This document shows, in pieces, positions 18,355-26,363 of a stretch of DNA of 64,000 bases. Below the pieces are notes generated by a model. The model did not search any database and had not been told where the DNA came from. It was given only the letters and a program-made list of their open reading frames with translations. How positions within the stretch are numbered: the stretch's first letter is position 1; each line of letters starts with the position of its first letter. The stretch is from Chitinophaga silvatica (GTDB taxonomy: Bacteria; Bacteroidota; Bacteroidia; Chitinophagales; Chitinophagaceae), in the NCBI RefSeq assembly GCF_003419895.1, contig NZ_QPMM01000007.1, positions 124,001 to 188,000 of the forward strand, given 5' to 3'. A program made the translations under genes and the position numbers.

Positions 18355-18576
18355 TCATTTTATAAAGATCCCTATTCCCCAGTTAAAATTATCAGGTTGT
18401 TGGGGATCCCAGTTGCTATAGGCATGGCCACTATCAGATTTAAATTTTATATATAGCTGCCAGCCAGAAGATTAGTGGTCGACCGGCTTATTTTTAATAG
18501 CTCCACCGACGTTCCTGGCAGACCTTACCCCATAGTAGCAGGATTTTAAGTAATGGATCGAATTTGTATCTGAAAT
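18355..18576 (-). pseudogene. Remnant of a protein-coding gene (C-terminal fragment with an in-frame stop)
   Basis: One minus-strand frame reads about 73 codons of protein-like sequence broken by one TAA: the stretch YYGVRSARNVGGAIKNKPVD, a stop, then SSGWQLYIKFKSDSGHAYSN and WDPQQPDNFNWGIGIFIK before a TGA at 18355-18357. The composition (Gly, Trp, Tyr, alternating polar residues) is that of a beta-rich protein end, and no start codon lies upstream. I take it as the decayed 3' end of a lost gene. The rest of this 360-bp gap shows nothing else. Confidence 0.4.
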
Positions 18577-18690
18577 TTAAGTTCATAATAAAAAGAATGT
18601 TTGTCCGATTTTCGCCTGTATAAAGTCCAATTTGCCCCCCGGCTGTTAGTATTGCCAATAGTAATTTTATTACTATAAAAATTGAATTTT

Positions 18691-19128
18691 ATGAAAGAAA
18701 AGGATTTTACGATTAGTCATTTAGTTGATAAGTCGCCCAACGAAGTATTTGATATAATAATGGATGTTCGTGGTTGGTGGAATGGAGAAATTGAGGGGGA
18801 TACGAAAACTTTAAACGAAGAGTTTTCTTATCGGTTTAAGGATATCCACTACAGCAAACAAAAATTGGTGGAGATAGTTCCTGGCCAAAAAATTGTTTGG
18901 CTGATCACTGATAGTTTTTTGAATTTCGTTGAAGATAAAAATGAGTGGACGGGGCACCACGTGATTTTTGATATCACACCCAAAGACGGCAAAACGGAAG
19001 TTCGCCTTACGCATAAAGGATTAGTGCCTTCAGTTGAATGCTACAATGCTTGCTCCGGGGGATGGATAAGCAATTTCGGTAGAGGATGGCTGAATTACAT
19101 TACTACCGGAAATAGACTGAATGTCTAA
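18691..19128 (+). CDS. SRPBCC / AHSA1-type small ligand-binding domain protein
   Basis: This 145-residue protein has the START-like pattern: an N-terminal strand followed by SPNEVFDIIMDVRGWWNGEI, then a beta sheet (VPGQKIVWLITDS; TEVRLTHKGLVP) and a long C-terminal helix (GWISNFGRGWLNYIT). The ATG at 18691 is preferred over an upstream TTG. AHSA1-like proteins bind hydrophobic ligands or act as small chaperones; the ligand here is unknown. Its stop codon overlaps that of the convergent regulator gene by 4 nt. Confidence 0.85.
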   Translation: MKEKDFTISHLVDKSPNEVFDIIMDVRGWWNGEIEGDTKTLNEEFSYRFKDIHYSKQKLVEIVPGQKIVWLITDSFLNFVEDKNEWTGHHVIFDITPKDGKTEVRLTHKGLVPSVECYNACSGGWISNFGRGWLNYITTGNRLNV

Positions 19129-20105
19129 ACCACCGCTGTTTTGTTATACCTGTTTTTATATTCGAGTGGCGACATACCGGTGATTTTTCTGAATACTTCC
19201 CTGAAAGATTTTACATCAGAATAACCTACTTCGTACATGACTTCGTTTATGCTTTTATTGCTCGATTCAAAAGTACGTTTGGCAGATTCTATTTTTACCC
19301 GTTGTAAGTATTCAAGTGGAGTGTTACCGGTTGCTTTGATGAAACGTCTGTCGAATTGCCGGCGGCCTACAGCAAATCGATAGGAGAGTTGTTCTGCAGA
19401 AATTTTTTCTTGCAGATTATCTTCTATATAAGTTTGTGCGGCTTTCACCACTTCATCGGTATGTTGTTTTTGACCTTTAAAAATCAGAAAGCTGGATTGA
19501 CTTTGCCTGTCTACTTCAATCTGAAAAACCTTCGCACAATAAATAGCTGTTTCCCTATCATATTTCTTCTCAATTAGATAAAGCATCAGGTTTAAAAATG
19601 AATAGGCTCCACCATTAGTGTAAAGTCCGTTTTCATCGGTAATGAGTTTATCGGCTTGTAAATTGATTTCAGGGAACATATTCCTGAAGCTATCAGCTAC
19701 AATCCAGTGTGTAGAGCAGCTTTTGCCATTCAATAGTCCTGATGCTGCCAGCAGAAAAGCTCCGGTACAAATACTGGCAATCTCTGATCCTTTCTGGTAT
19801 TGGTCAGAAAGCCATTGTATTAAGGGTTCATTGTTACTAATTGTATTTTCATAATTATGATCCAATGAAGGGATGATAATCAGGTCTGTTTCTTTTAGGT
19901 TGATAATATTTGTATGAGGTTTAACAGTAAATAAACCATCATTAAACTCTATATTTTCTGAAATACCGGCCAATTCAATTTTATAAAGTGTTTGTTTCCC
20001 TTTTTGTTTCCAATATTCATTGGCCTTCATCCATAGCTGGTAAGCCCCTATAATACTGCTAAGATTGTTTTTCCCATCCGGAACAAGAATAGTTAGATGT
20101 TTCAT
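19125..20105 (-). CDS. GlxA-type transcriptional regulator (DJ-1/PfpI domain plus AraC HTH)
   Basis: This 326-residue regulator has an N-terminal class I glutamine-amidotransferase-like domain with the elbow cysteine in SICTGAFLLAASGLL, and a C-terminal AraC pair of helix-turn-helix motifs (AEQLSYRFAVGRRQFDRRF; INEVMYEVGYSDVKSFREVF). The ending GMSPLEYKNRY is typical. It probably regulates the divergent SnoaL-like gene or the convergent SRPBCC gene; no operator is evident. Ligand unknown. Confidence 0.93.
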   Translation of the reverse strand: MKHLTILVPDGKNNLSSIIGAYQLWMKANEYWKQKGKQTLYKIELAGISENIEFNDGLFTVKPHTNIINLKETDLIIIPSLDHNYENTISNNEPLIQWLSDQYQKGSEIASICTGAFLLAASGLLNGKSCSTHWIVADSFRNMFPEINLQADKLITDENGLYTNGGAYSFLNLMLYLIEKKYDRETAIYCAKVFQIEVDRQSQSSFLIFKGQKQHTDEVVKAAQTYIEDNLQEKISAEQLSYRFAVGRRQFDRRFIKATGNTPLEYLQRVKIESAKRTFESSNKSINEVMYEVGYSDVKSFREVFRKITGMSPLEYKNRYNKTAVV

Positions 20106-20162
20106 AGAAAAAGCTTTGATTATAAAGATACTTAATTGTGTCTAAATTGCCCTCTTAGGATG

Positions 20163-20170
20163 TAATTTTG
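20163..20170 (+). promoter_or_regulatory. Possible -7 promoter element
   Basis: TAATTTTG matches the Bacteroidota -7 consensus TAnnTTTG exactly and lies about 77 nt before the ATG at 20247. No well-spaced -33 TTTG is present, so support is partial. Confidence 0.35.
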
Positions 20171-20246
20171 TATTATACTGTTGTATTACTGCATCAAACT
20201 TCATATCTGCCTCTTTTTATTTATATTTCTATAAAAGCAATCAGAT

Positions 20247-21143
20247 ATGCCAAATTATTTTTCTCTTTTAATATTCTGCCATTGCATCATTTTCTCCTTT
20301 GAAGGAAAGTCACAACAACTCAATGATCTCCAAAAAGTAAATCATGAAATAGCGAAATTGTTTGCAGAAGGCAATACAGAAAAGTTGTTGAGCTACTATG
20401 CAGAGGAAGCTGTGGCAATGCCTGAATATCATAAACCACTTTACGGGAAGCCGGTAATCAGACAGTATTTTAATGAATGGATGAAAGCTACCGGGAAGAA
20501 ACTGCAAGTCAGAAAAGTTATTGATGTTCAGTCTACCCCTCATTATGTAATTGAAATTGGAACGCTGACAGACAGATATCTTCAAAAAGGAAAGGATTCG
20601 ATGAACTACGATTGCAAGTACCTTAGAGTCTGGAAAAAGGGTCCTGATAGGATGAACATTATTTCTGAAATCTGGGGTGCCAATGATTATATCGAAAAAG
20701 CTAAGCTCCCTGAAATAAAGATACAACCTGCCGCTTTGCCTAAATCCACAGTTTCTGCAACTGTTCAAAAGGAAATAGGATTAAGAAATCAGACTATCAC
20801 TGATTGTGTTAAAGAAAGAAAAGGAGCGGAGCATGCCACCTTATTTACTAAAGACGCGATTTATATGCCTTATTTTCAACCAATGAAAAAAGGAATTGAA
20901 AATGTGAAAGCATATTTCGTAGATCATGAAGGGCCTGGGGTAGCAATTGATTCGCTGGTAATAAGTGCGGCAAATATAATCGATTTAGGAAACAATATTG
21001 TATTGGAGCATGGATATTATGCTATTCGTTGGCGTTCTGATACCCATGGGGGGCTTAACTTGGGAAAGAGTGTAAATATCTGGAAGAAAGATGATAGTGG
21101 TCAATGGAAGTTATTCCGGCAAATGGTAAATCATGACGAATAA
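20247..21143 (+). CDS. Exported protein with two NTF2-like (SnoaL/DUF4440) domains
   Basis: This 298-residue protein has a signal peptide (cleavage near GKSQQ, about residue 22). Two NTF2-like folds follow. The first spans about 30-145 (HEIAKLFAEGNTEKLLSYYA, YGKPVIRQYFNEWM, then YLRVWKKG) and the second about 165-298 (KERKGAEHATLFTKDAIYMP, KKGIENVKAYFVDHE, KSVNIWKKDDSGQWKLFRQM). Single-domain members act as small enzymes or ligand binders; the tandem form with export is unusual but seen in Bacteroidota. Transcribed alone, opposite a GlxA-type regulator. Confidence 0.8.
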   Translation: MPNYFSLLIFCHCIIFSFEGKSQQLNDLQKVNHEIAKLFAEGNTEKLLSYYAEEAVAMPEYHKPLYGKPVIRQYFNEWMKATGKKLQVRKVIDVQSTPHYVIEIGTLTDRYLQKGKDSMNYDCKYLRVWKKGPDRMNIISEIWGANDYIEKAKLPEIKIQPAALPKSTVSATVQKEIGLRNQTITDCVKERKGAEHATLFTKDAIYMPYFQPMKKGIENVKAYFVDHEGPGVAIDSLVISAANIIDLGNNIVLEHGYYAIRWRSDTHGGLNLGKSVNIWKKDDSGQWKLFRQMVNHDE

Positions 21144-21201
21144 GTATAATAGATAGGTTTTCAATTTTTATCCAGTAATTGTCTAATTCTAACTTAAAAT
21201 A

Positions 21202-21546
21202 ATGGCGCTGACAAAAATTGATTTAAGGTTGGTTGGACAACATTTACCTTTATCCTAAAGGAATCAAGTTTCCAGATTACTGCATCTTCGGTATTAAATT
21301 GCCCAGTTGGAGTTTCCTCATGTGGCTTATTTTAAGCTACTTGAAAAAATCGAAAATGATGCTCTCTATTTACTTTCATTCGGAAAGTAAATTCGTTTTT
21401 TTTACAATAAATATCCCGATCCCAGTTCTTGTTTAAAACAGAATATTGAGTGAATATTAAAAAAACATGAAATTTCCGGGAACTGGGAGCAGCCTTTAGT
21501 GCAAGCTATAGCGTTGGTTGAAGAATTAATTAATCCTCCTTCTTAA
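21202..21546 (+). pseudogene. Possible decayed gene, one frame with four internal stops
   Basis: From the ATG at 21202 a single frame reads 114 codons to TAA at 21544-21546, interrupted by three TAA and one TGA. The segments between look protein-like: AQLEFPHVAYFKLLEKIEND then ALYLLSFGK, and later SGNWEQPLVQAIALVEELIN. Staying in one frame suggests point-mutation decay rather than chance. Its end overlaps the convergent gene at 21530. I do not recognise the family and the call is tentative. Confidence 0.28.
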
Positions 21547-21871
21547 ATACAACGCGAATCTGGCCAATAATATGTTGGTTGAATTGTTCCAGATCTTCGG
21601 CAGGAATCCAATATTCGTTATGAATAACTCCACCAACATTCTCTACCTGGTATTTAGCAAGGAAGTTTGAATCTACATCAAACTCAGTTACATAACCATT
21701 TCCGTAGGCAGGAAAATTCCATTCTACAGTAATTTGTCTGGCATATTCAAAATTACAAACCGGATAAAAAATGGGTTGATCTGTAAGACGTGGTGGAAAG
21801 GCACGAAATCCTGATTTTTCAATTAATGCTAATTCCTGGGCATTTACGGGTCTAAACAATGTTATTTTCAT
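21530..21871 (-). CDS. Small conserved protein of the type annotated 'ADP-ribosylation/crystallin J1'
   Basis: This 113-residue cytosolic protein opens MKITLFRPVNAQELALIEKS and contains PPRLTDQPIFYPVCNFEYA and an EYWIPAEDLEQFNQHIIGQI segment. I recall this pattern from short proteins carried under that database name; the name does not establish an enzymatic activity, and no catalytic residues can be assigned. It is a single gene, divergent from the histidine kinase downstream. Confidence 0.6.
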   Translation of the reverse strand: MKITLFRPVNAQELALIEKSGFRAFPPRLTDQPIFYPVCNFEYARQITVEWNFPAYGNGYVTEFDVDSNFLAKYQVENVGGVIHNEYWIPAEDLEQFNQHIIGQIRVVFKKED

Positions 21872-22022
21872 TCTGCAAAAGTAATAAAATTAAATATTGA
21901 TAACATATCCGGCAGTTACCGGCCAGACTGATATAGTTTTGGGGATGTTCACCTTTTAAATCTGGTCAACAATTCTTAATATTGTAGCCTGTAGAACCTA
22001 TTATTCGGCTTTGCCTAATTGT

Positions 22023-23549
22023 ATGAGATTATCCGTCCTCCCCTCAATGCGTCACCCTACCGTGACCATTGAAGGAATTAAGTTATTGCTAATTAACTAT
22101 GAGCAATTGGGTCTCTCAACTGCAGATCTGATGCGTGATGCAGGGATAGATATTTCATGTCTTGAAAACAATCATCATCATATTTCCCCGTTAGTATTCA
22201 CTAAGTTGCTTCGTGTAGGAATTAAGTTTATTGGTGATGAATTACTGGGATTACATATCGGGGAAAAATCTAATCTGGATTCATTGGGTGTTGTTGGCCA
22301 GATCTACAGGTATAGCAAAACTGTGCGTGAAGGTAGCAAACAGATTGAAAAGTACTTACCAGTATTTCATACTTTATTTACCTACCTGGTAGAAGAAGAT
22401 GAAAACACGTTTAACCTCGTTTATAAGCCAAATTTAACTTCCCCGGTTCATGCTGTAGGCATGAAACAGCTGATCGACCTGACTTTAACCTATAATCGCC
22501 AGGGTATCCGCCATGCTACACAGAGCGACGTGAATCCTAAAATGGTTACCATCCGGCATAATATATCTCCTTCTTTACTAAGGCATTATGAAGAAGCATT
22601 ACAATGTGAGGTAAGACCTAATTCAAAGACCAATAGTCTGGTTTATGATAAGTCGGTAGCTGATATGGTGCATATTTTTAACAATCCTACCCTGGTAGCC
22701 GGACTCGAAAAATTTGCACAGGAGGAATTAGAAAGAATTCATAGTGATGGTCCTTATACCGCAACTGTAAGGAGTATTATTATTGAAAATATGCATAATG
22801 AAGTCAAACCAGTTGCCAAAGCTATTGCGGCAAAGGTGGGGCTTTCTTCCAGTAGTCTTAAACGTTTGTTGGCCGAAGAAAATACGTCCTATGAAAAGAT
22901 TCAGGCAGCTATCAGCCGTACAAACTGGAGATCTTTACATTTAATAAACAGCGCTCAGGAACAGGAACGTAGCAGAATAGCGCGTGAATTACATGATGGA
23001 GTTTCCGGATTGCTGGCAGCTGCAAAGATGCATTTCAGCGCAATACAGGAAAAGCATCAGGATTTTCAGAATTCAGGCCATTACGATCAGGCTTTATCGC
23101 TGTTGGATGATGCAACCAGTGAAGTACGTAAAACAGCCTACAACCTGATGCCCGAAATTCTGCTAAACTACGGTTTAGATGAAGCATTGCAACGCTACTG
23201 CCGGAATATAGAAAATGAGAAGATTAAGGTGGTGTACAAGGGCAATGCGCTACCAGAAAGATATACGGCGGAATTTGAACTGGGAGTATACAGGATTACC
23301 CAGGAACTGATAAATAATGCAATAAAGCACGGACAACCCAATCTGATTACTGTTACTTTAAATACTAGCCCCAATATGTTGACCCTGCAGGTGGAGGATG
23401 ATGGATGCGGATTTGAATTAGGAAATGTAAAACAAGGAATCGGACTGGAAAGTGTCAGAAACAGGGTGCTTAAGATAAATGGACAAATTGAATGGGAAAC
23501 CCAGTTGAATAAGGGAACCAAAGTGAATATGGTATTCAATCTAAAATAA
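22023..23549 (+). CDS. Soluble sensor histidine kinase: AraC-type sensor and partial HTH fused to a NarL-type kinase
   Basis: This 508-residue protein without membrane helices has, in order: an AraC-family 'arabinose-binding' N-terminal domain (about 15-200; TIEGIKLLLINYEQLGLS, GLHIGEKSNLDSLGVVGQIY); one HTH-like segment (about 240-295; VKPVAKAIAAKVGLSSSSLK) that stops where the second AraC helix-turn-helix should begin; then HisKA_3 with phospho-acceptor His324 (RSRIARELHDGVSG), and HATPase_c (N-box ELINNAIKHG; G-boxes EDDGCGFEL and GIGLESVRNR). ATG 22023 chosen over TTG 22011; TAGTTTTG at 21934-21941 could be its -7 box. The response regulator follows 5 nt after. Likely senses a cytosolic small molecule. 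Confidence 0.88.
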   Translation: MRLSVLPSMRHPTVTIEGIKLLLINYEQLGLSTADLMRDAGIDISCLENNHHHISPLVFTKLLRVGIKFIGDELLGLHIGEKSNLDSLGVVGQIYRYSKTVREGSKQIEKYLPVFHTLFTYLVEEDENTFNLVYKPNLTSPVHAVGMKQLIDLTLTYNRQGIRHATQSDVNPKMVTIRHNISPSLLRHYEEALQCEVRPNSKTNSLVYDKSVADMVHIFNNPTLVAGLEKFAQEELERIHSDGPYTATVRSIIIENMHNEVKPVAKAIAAKVGLSSSSLKRLLAEENTSYEKIQAAISRTNWRSLHLINSAQEQERSRIARELHDGVSGLLAAAKMHFSAIQEKHQDFQNSGHYDQALSLLDDATSEVRKTAYNLMPEILLNYGLDEALQRYCRNIENEKIKVVYKGNALPERYTAEFELGVYRITQELINNAIKHGQPNLITVTLNTSPNMLTLQVEDDGCGFELGNVKQGIGLESVRNRVLKINGQIEWETQLNKGTKVNMVFNLK

Positions 23550-23554
23550 AAAAA

Positions 23555-24190
23555 GTGTCTATTAAGGTTGCTATTACAGATGATCACCCTATGATCATTG
23601 ATGGACTAAAAACTATGTTAGCCGAAATCCCGGAAATCCAGGTGCTTTTTACATGCGCTAATGGAACCACTTTACTGGAGTTATTACAACATGAACAACC
23701 CGATATATTATTGTTGGATATACAATTGCCTGATGTTCATGGTGTAGAGCTTAGTCGGGAGGTTCTGAAATATTATCCTGATCTTAGGATTCTTGCGTTA
23801 ACCAATCATGATAATTCCCATTTGGTCTGGCAGATGTTAAGAAGCGGAGCATTAGGTTACCTGTTGAAGAATACTAATATTAATACCCTCAGACAGGCGA
23901 TTCAGGCTCTTAGTGAACGAAACAGGTTTATAGACCCCCAGTTGGAGGAAAGGCTTGTACTGGAAGCGATTACCCGTCAACGTATTAGTAATAGCGAGGT
24001 TCCGCTTACCGAAAATGAAGCGGAAATCCTTAAACTTATTGCGGAAGAAATGAGCACCCAGGAAATTTCAGAACGATTATCGATTAGTTCACGTACCGCC
24101 GAAAAACACCGCTCAAATATAATTCAGAAGCTAGGGATCAAAAACGTAGCAGGATTGGTAAGAGAGGCCTATAAAAGGGGCTTAATCTAG
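23555..24190 (+). CDS. NarL/FixJ-family response regulator
   Basis: This 211-residue protein has a receiver domain (acidic pocket Asp9-Asp10, phospho-acceptor Asp55 in LLLDIQLPD, switch Thr near ALTNHD, Lys near LLKNT) and a LuxR-type HTH (LTENEAEILKLIAEEMSTQE then ISERLSISSRTAEKHRSNI). The start is GTG at 23555: any later ATG would remove the acidic pocket. It lies 5 nt after the kinase gene, so the two make a cytosolic two-component system. Targets are unknown. Confidence 0.94.
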   Translation: MSIKVAITDDHPMIIDGLKTMLAEIPEIQVLFTCANGTTLLELLQHEQPDILLLDIQLPDVHGVELSREVLKYYPDLRILALTNHDNSHLVWQMLRSGALGYLLKNTNINTLRQAIQALSERNRFIDPQLEERLVLEAITRQRISNSEVPLTENEAEILKLIAEEMSTQEISERLSISSRTAEKHRSNIIQKLGIKNVAGLVREAYKRGLI

Positions 24191-24237
24191 GGGCCGGCAT
24201 TTTGATATACGCGATAAATTGGATATTTTTGAGGTTG

Positions 24238-24263
24238 TAAACACAATAAACACTTTGTTTATT
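24238..24263 (+). promoter_or_regulatory. Probable autoregulatory operator of the SufR-like gene
   Basis: AATAAAC-ACTTT-GTTTATT (24245-24263) is a perfect 7-bp inverted repeat ending immediately before the ATG at 24264. Overlapping it are two TAAACAC direct repeats (24238-24244 and 24247-24253). The position fits a repressor site covering the translation start of its own regulator. Confidence 0.55.
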
Positions 24264-24902
24264 ATGGGAAATTTGATGGGAGACGTGAATAAAGCTTTAT
24301 TGTTTTTGAAAATTAACGGTCCACAGCCCCTATGCAATATAGCGGAGGAGCTGAATGTGACGATGGAAGGCGCGCGGCATCAGCTTTTAAAGCTGGCTAG
24401 TGAAGGGCTGGTTGATTTTCGAAGCGAAAGCAAAGGAAGAGGCCGCCCACAGCAGATTTGGTCTATCAGTGAGGCCGGACAATCAAAATTTCCTGATAAA
24501 CATGCCGAACTGGCTCAGAAACTGCTTTCGAAAATGGAGCATATCATGGGCAAAGATGCCGTAAAAAACCTGGTAGATGCCAACTGTCAGGATGCCCAGG
24601 ATAAATACCGTAAAGAGCTGGAAGGAATTAGTGGGTTGGAAGAAAAGATTAAGTGCCTGGCCTCTTTAAGAGAAGCGGAAGGATATATGGCCAGTTACGA
24701 ATCAACTGAAAATGGCTTTCTACTAATCGAAAATAACTGCCCGATTGGCGGCGCAGCAATGAATTGCCCCAGATTTTGTCATGCCGAACTGAATACTTTC
24801 CAGGCCTTATTTGGTAAAAGTGTTACAGTTACCAGAGTAGATCATATGTTGAGCGGCCAACATCGCTGTTCCTACGCAATAACTCCTGTAAATCCTAAAT
24901 AA
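24264..24902 (+). CDS. SufR-like Fe-S cluster transcriptional regulator
   Basis: This 212-residue regulator has an N-terminal winged helix (LLFLKINGPQPLCNIAEELN, MEGARHQLLKLASEGLVDFR) and a C-terminal cluster-binding region with Cys159, Cys168, Cys172 and Cys202 (ENNCPIGGAAMNCPRFCHAE; HRCSY). That spacing is the signature of SufR-type repressors, which bind a labile Fe-S cluster and respond to iron or oxidative stress. The ATG at 24264 follows the palindrome directly. The DinB-like gene starts 10 nt after its stop and is probably co-regulated. Confidence 0.86.
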   Translation: MGNLMGDVNKALLFLKINGPQPLCNIAEELNVTMEGARHQLLKLASEGLVDFRSESKGRGRPQQIWSISEAGQSKFPDKHAELAQKLLSKMEHIMGKDAVKNLVDANCQDAQDKYRKELEGISGLEEKIKCLASLREAEGYMASYESTENGFLLIENNCPIGGAAMNCPRFCHAELNTFQALFGKSVTVTRVDHMLSGQHRCSYAITPVNPK

Positions 24903-24912
24903 ATATCAGATT

Positions 24913-25368
24913 ATGAACGCTTCTATCAGCATCATCCGTCAATCCAGAACACAATTGATCGGAATGATCGACCGTAATTCTACCGCCACCTTAAATAAGA
25001 TCCCGGAAGGCTTTAAGAATAATATTATCTGGAACATCGGGCATGTATTGGTGTCAATGGAAGCAATATGCTATAAAAGAGCCGGGATGCCTATGTGCGT
25101 AGATCCTATTCTGGTATCGCGATATGCAAACGGTACTACTCCATTGGGAGACGCTGATGAAAAAGAAATTGCAGAAATCAAAGCATTACTGGTTGCTTCT
25201 GTAGATCAGATTGAGAAAGACTATACAGCCGACGCTTTTGTTCATTATACTCCGTGGACTACCGGCACCGGTATTCCGATCAATTCTATTGATGATGCGC
25301 TGGCTTTTGCTGCTTATCATGATGGAATGCATATGGGTTGTATACTTGGACTTAGAAAATTCTTATAA
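24913..25368 (+). CDS. DinB/YfiT-superfamily putative metalloenzyme
   Basis: This 151-residue four-helix-bundle protein has the metal triad His44 (NIGHVL), His136 and His140 (AYHDGMHMG). DinB-superfamily proteins bind one divalent metal; several are thiol-dependent S-transferases (bacillithiol or mycothiol). Linkage to a Fe-S redox regulator suggests a role in thiol or oxidative defence, which is inference. A terminator follows 9 nt after the stop. Confidence 0.9.
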   Translation: MNASISIIRQSRTQLIGMIDRNSTATLNKIPEGFKNNIIWNIGHVLVSMEAICYKRAGMPMCVDPILVSRYANGTTPLGDADEKEIAEIKALLVASVDQIEKDYTADAFVHYTPWTTGTGIPINSIDDALAFAAYHDGMHMGCILGLRKFL

Positions 25369-25377
25369 ATCTACCCA

Positions 25378-25407
25378 AAGCCCCGGCAACGCGGGGCTTC
25401 TGTTTTT
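25378..25407 (+). terminator. Intrinsic terminator
   Basis: AAGCCCCG (25378-25385) pairs with CGGGGCTT (25392-25399) around a 6-nt loop, followed by CTG and five T. It ends the SufR-DinB transcript. Confidence 0.9.
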
Positions 25408-25496
25408 GTTCACCCCGCATTAAGTAAGTGTAAATCTGCCTTTCCTAAACAATAGACTCTCTTTTCGTGTATTCATGGAATAAATATTATGGCTCC

Positions 25497-26303
25497 ATGA
25501 AATCCATGCTTCTATTAACCGATTTTTCAGAGGCAGCATTCAGAGCTGCTGAATATGCAGTAAACTTTGCTGGTCTGGTAGGGATTGAAAAGGTAATTTT
25601 ATATAATGCCTATCGTACTATTGCCCAGGGGTCCGATTTCTGGGTGCCTGCCCCGAAGGTAGATAATGAGATTTTTGTTGAAACTATGGAGGCCTTAGGC
25701 CTGGTACATGATCAGTTGGAAGTTATGATGACCAACAATAATATCCAGGTAGAAGTATTGGCTGAAGATGTTTATCTGCCAGAAAGAATCAATGGATTAT
25801 GTAAGGAAAAAGGTATAGATATCATTGCCATGGGAGTTTCCGGTAAATCAAGTCTGGAAACCCTCTTCATGGGTAGTAATACTTCACAGGTACTGAAGGT
25901 AAGCGAATACCCTGTACTGATCGTACCTCAGGAAACATTGGTAGGCAGATCAATAAACAGCGTGGTTTTTGCCACCGACCAGGAAGTATTTTCCAAAAAA
26001 ACGCTTGGACGTTTGGAACTTCTTCTTAGTAAATTAAAACCTACCGTATATGTGGTAGATATGGCAAATGATAAAAGAAGCAATGACTGGATTCCTGATG
26101 TCTTAAAGCCTTATCATCCAACGTTCTATTATGTTGAGGGCGGAGATGTTGTAAAAGGAGCACTGGAGTTTGCAAGTGAGCAAAAAATCTCAATGATTAT
26201 TACCATACCACAACAACAATCTTTATTATCCAGCATTTTTCATAAAAGTTTATCAAAAGAACTGGCTTATAATGCAAAGCTACCCTTGATTTCAATACCT
26301 TAA
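25497..26303 (+). CDS. Universal stress protein with two UspA domains
   Basis: This 268-residue cytosolic protein has two tandem UspA folds. The first runs SMLLLTDFSEAAFRAAEYAV to YPVLIVPQE and contains the nucleotide-loop-like MGVSGKSSLETLFMGSNT. The second begins at INSVVFATDQE and ends KLPLISIP, with a weaker ATP motif. I use the ATG at 25497 (MKSMLLLTDFS); an in-frame GTG at 25467 would add a segment not expected for the fold. Role: general stress tolerance, likely ATP binding through domain 1. Confidence 0.92.
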   Translation: MKSMLLLTDFSEAAFRAAEYAVNFAGLVGIEKVILYNAYRTIAQGSDFWVPAPKVDNEIFVETMEALGLVHDQLEVMMTNNNIQVEVLAEDVYLPERINGLCKEKGIDIIAMGVSGKSSLETLFMGSNTSQVLKVSEYPVLIVPQETLVGRSINSVVFATDQEVFSKKTLGRLELLLSKLKPTVYVVDMANDKRSNDWIPDVLKPYHPTFYYVEGGDVVKGALEFASEQKISMIITIPQQQSLLSSIFHKSLSKELAYNAKLPLISIP

Positions 26304-26363
26304 ATAAAGTTTCTTTTTTTTAATTTTTTGTACAACTTTGATATCTCAAATCCTTATTTACCT

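Noticed and set aside
21233..21436. 67-codon plus-strand frame (DNIYLYPKGIKFPDYC...) as a gene
   Set aside because: It overlaps the ghost ORF in another frame and has no ribosome site. The other frame looks more protein-like despite its stops.
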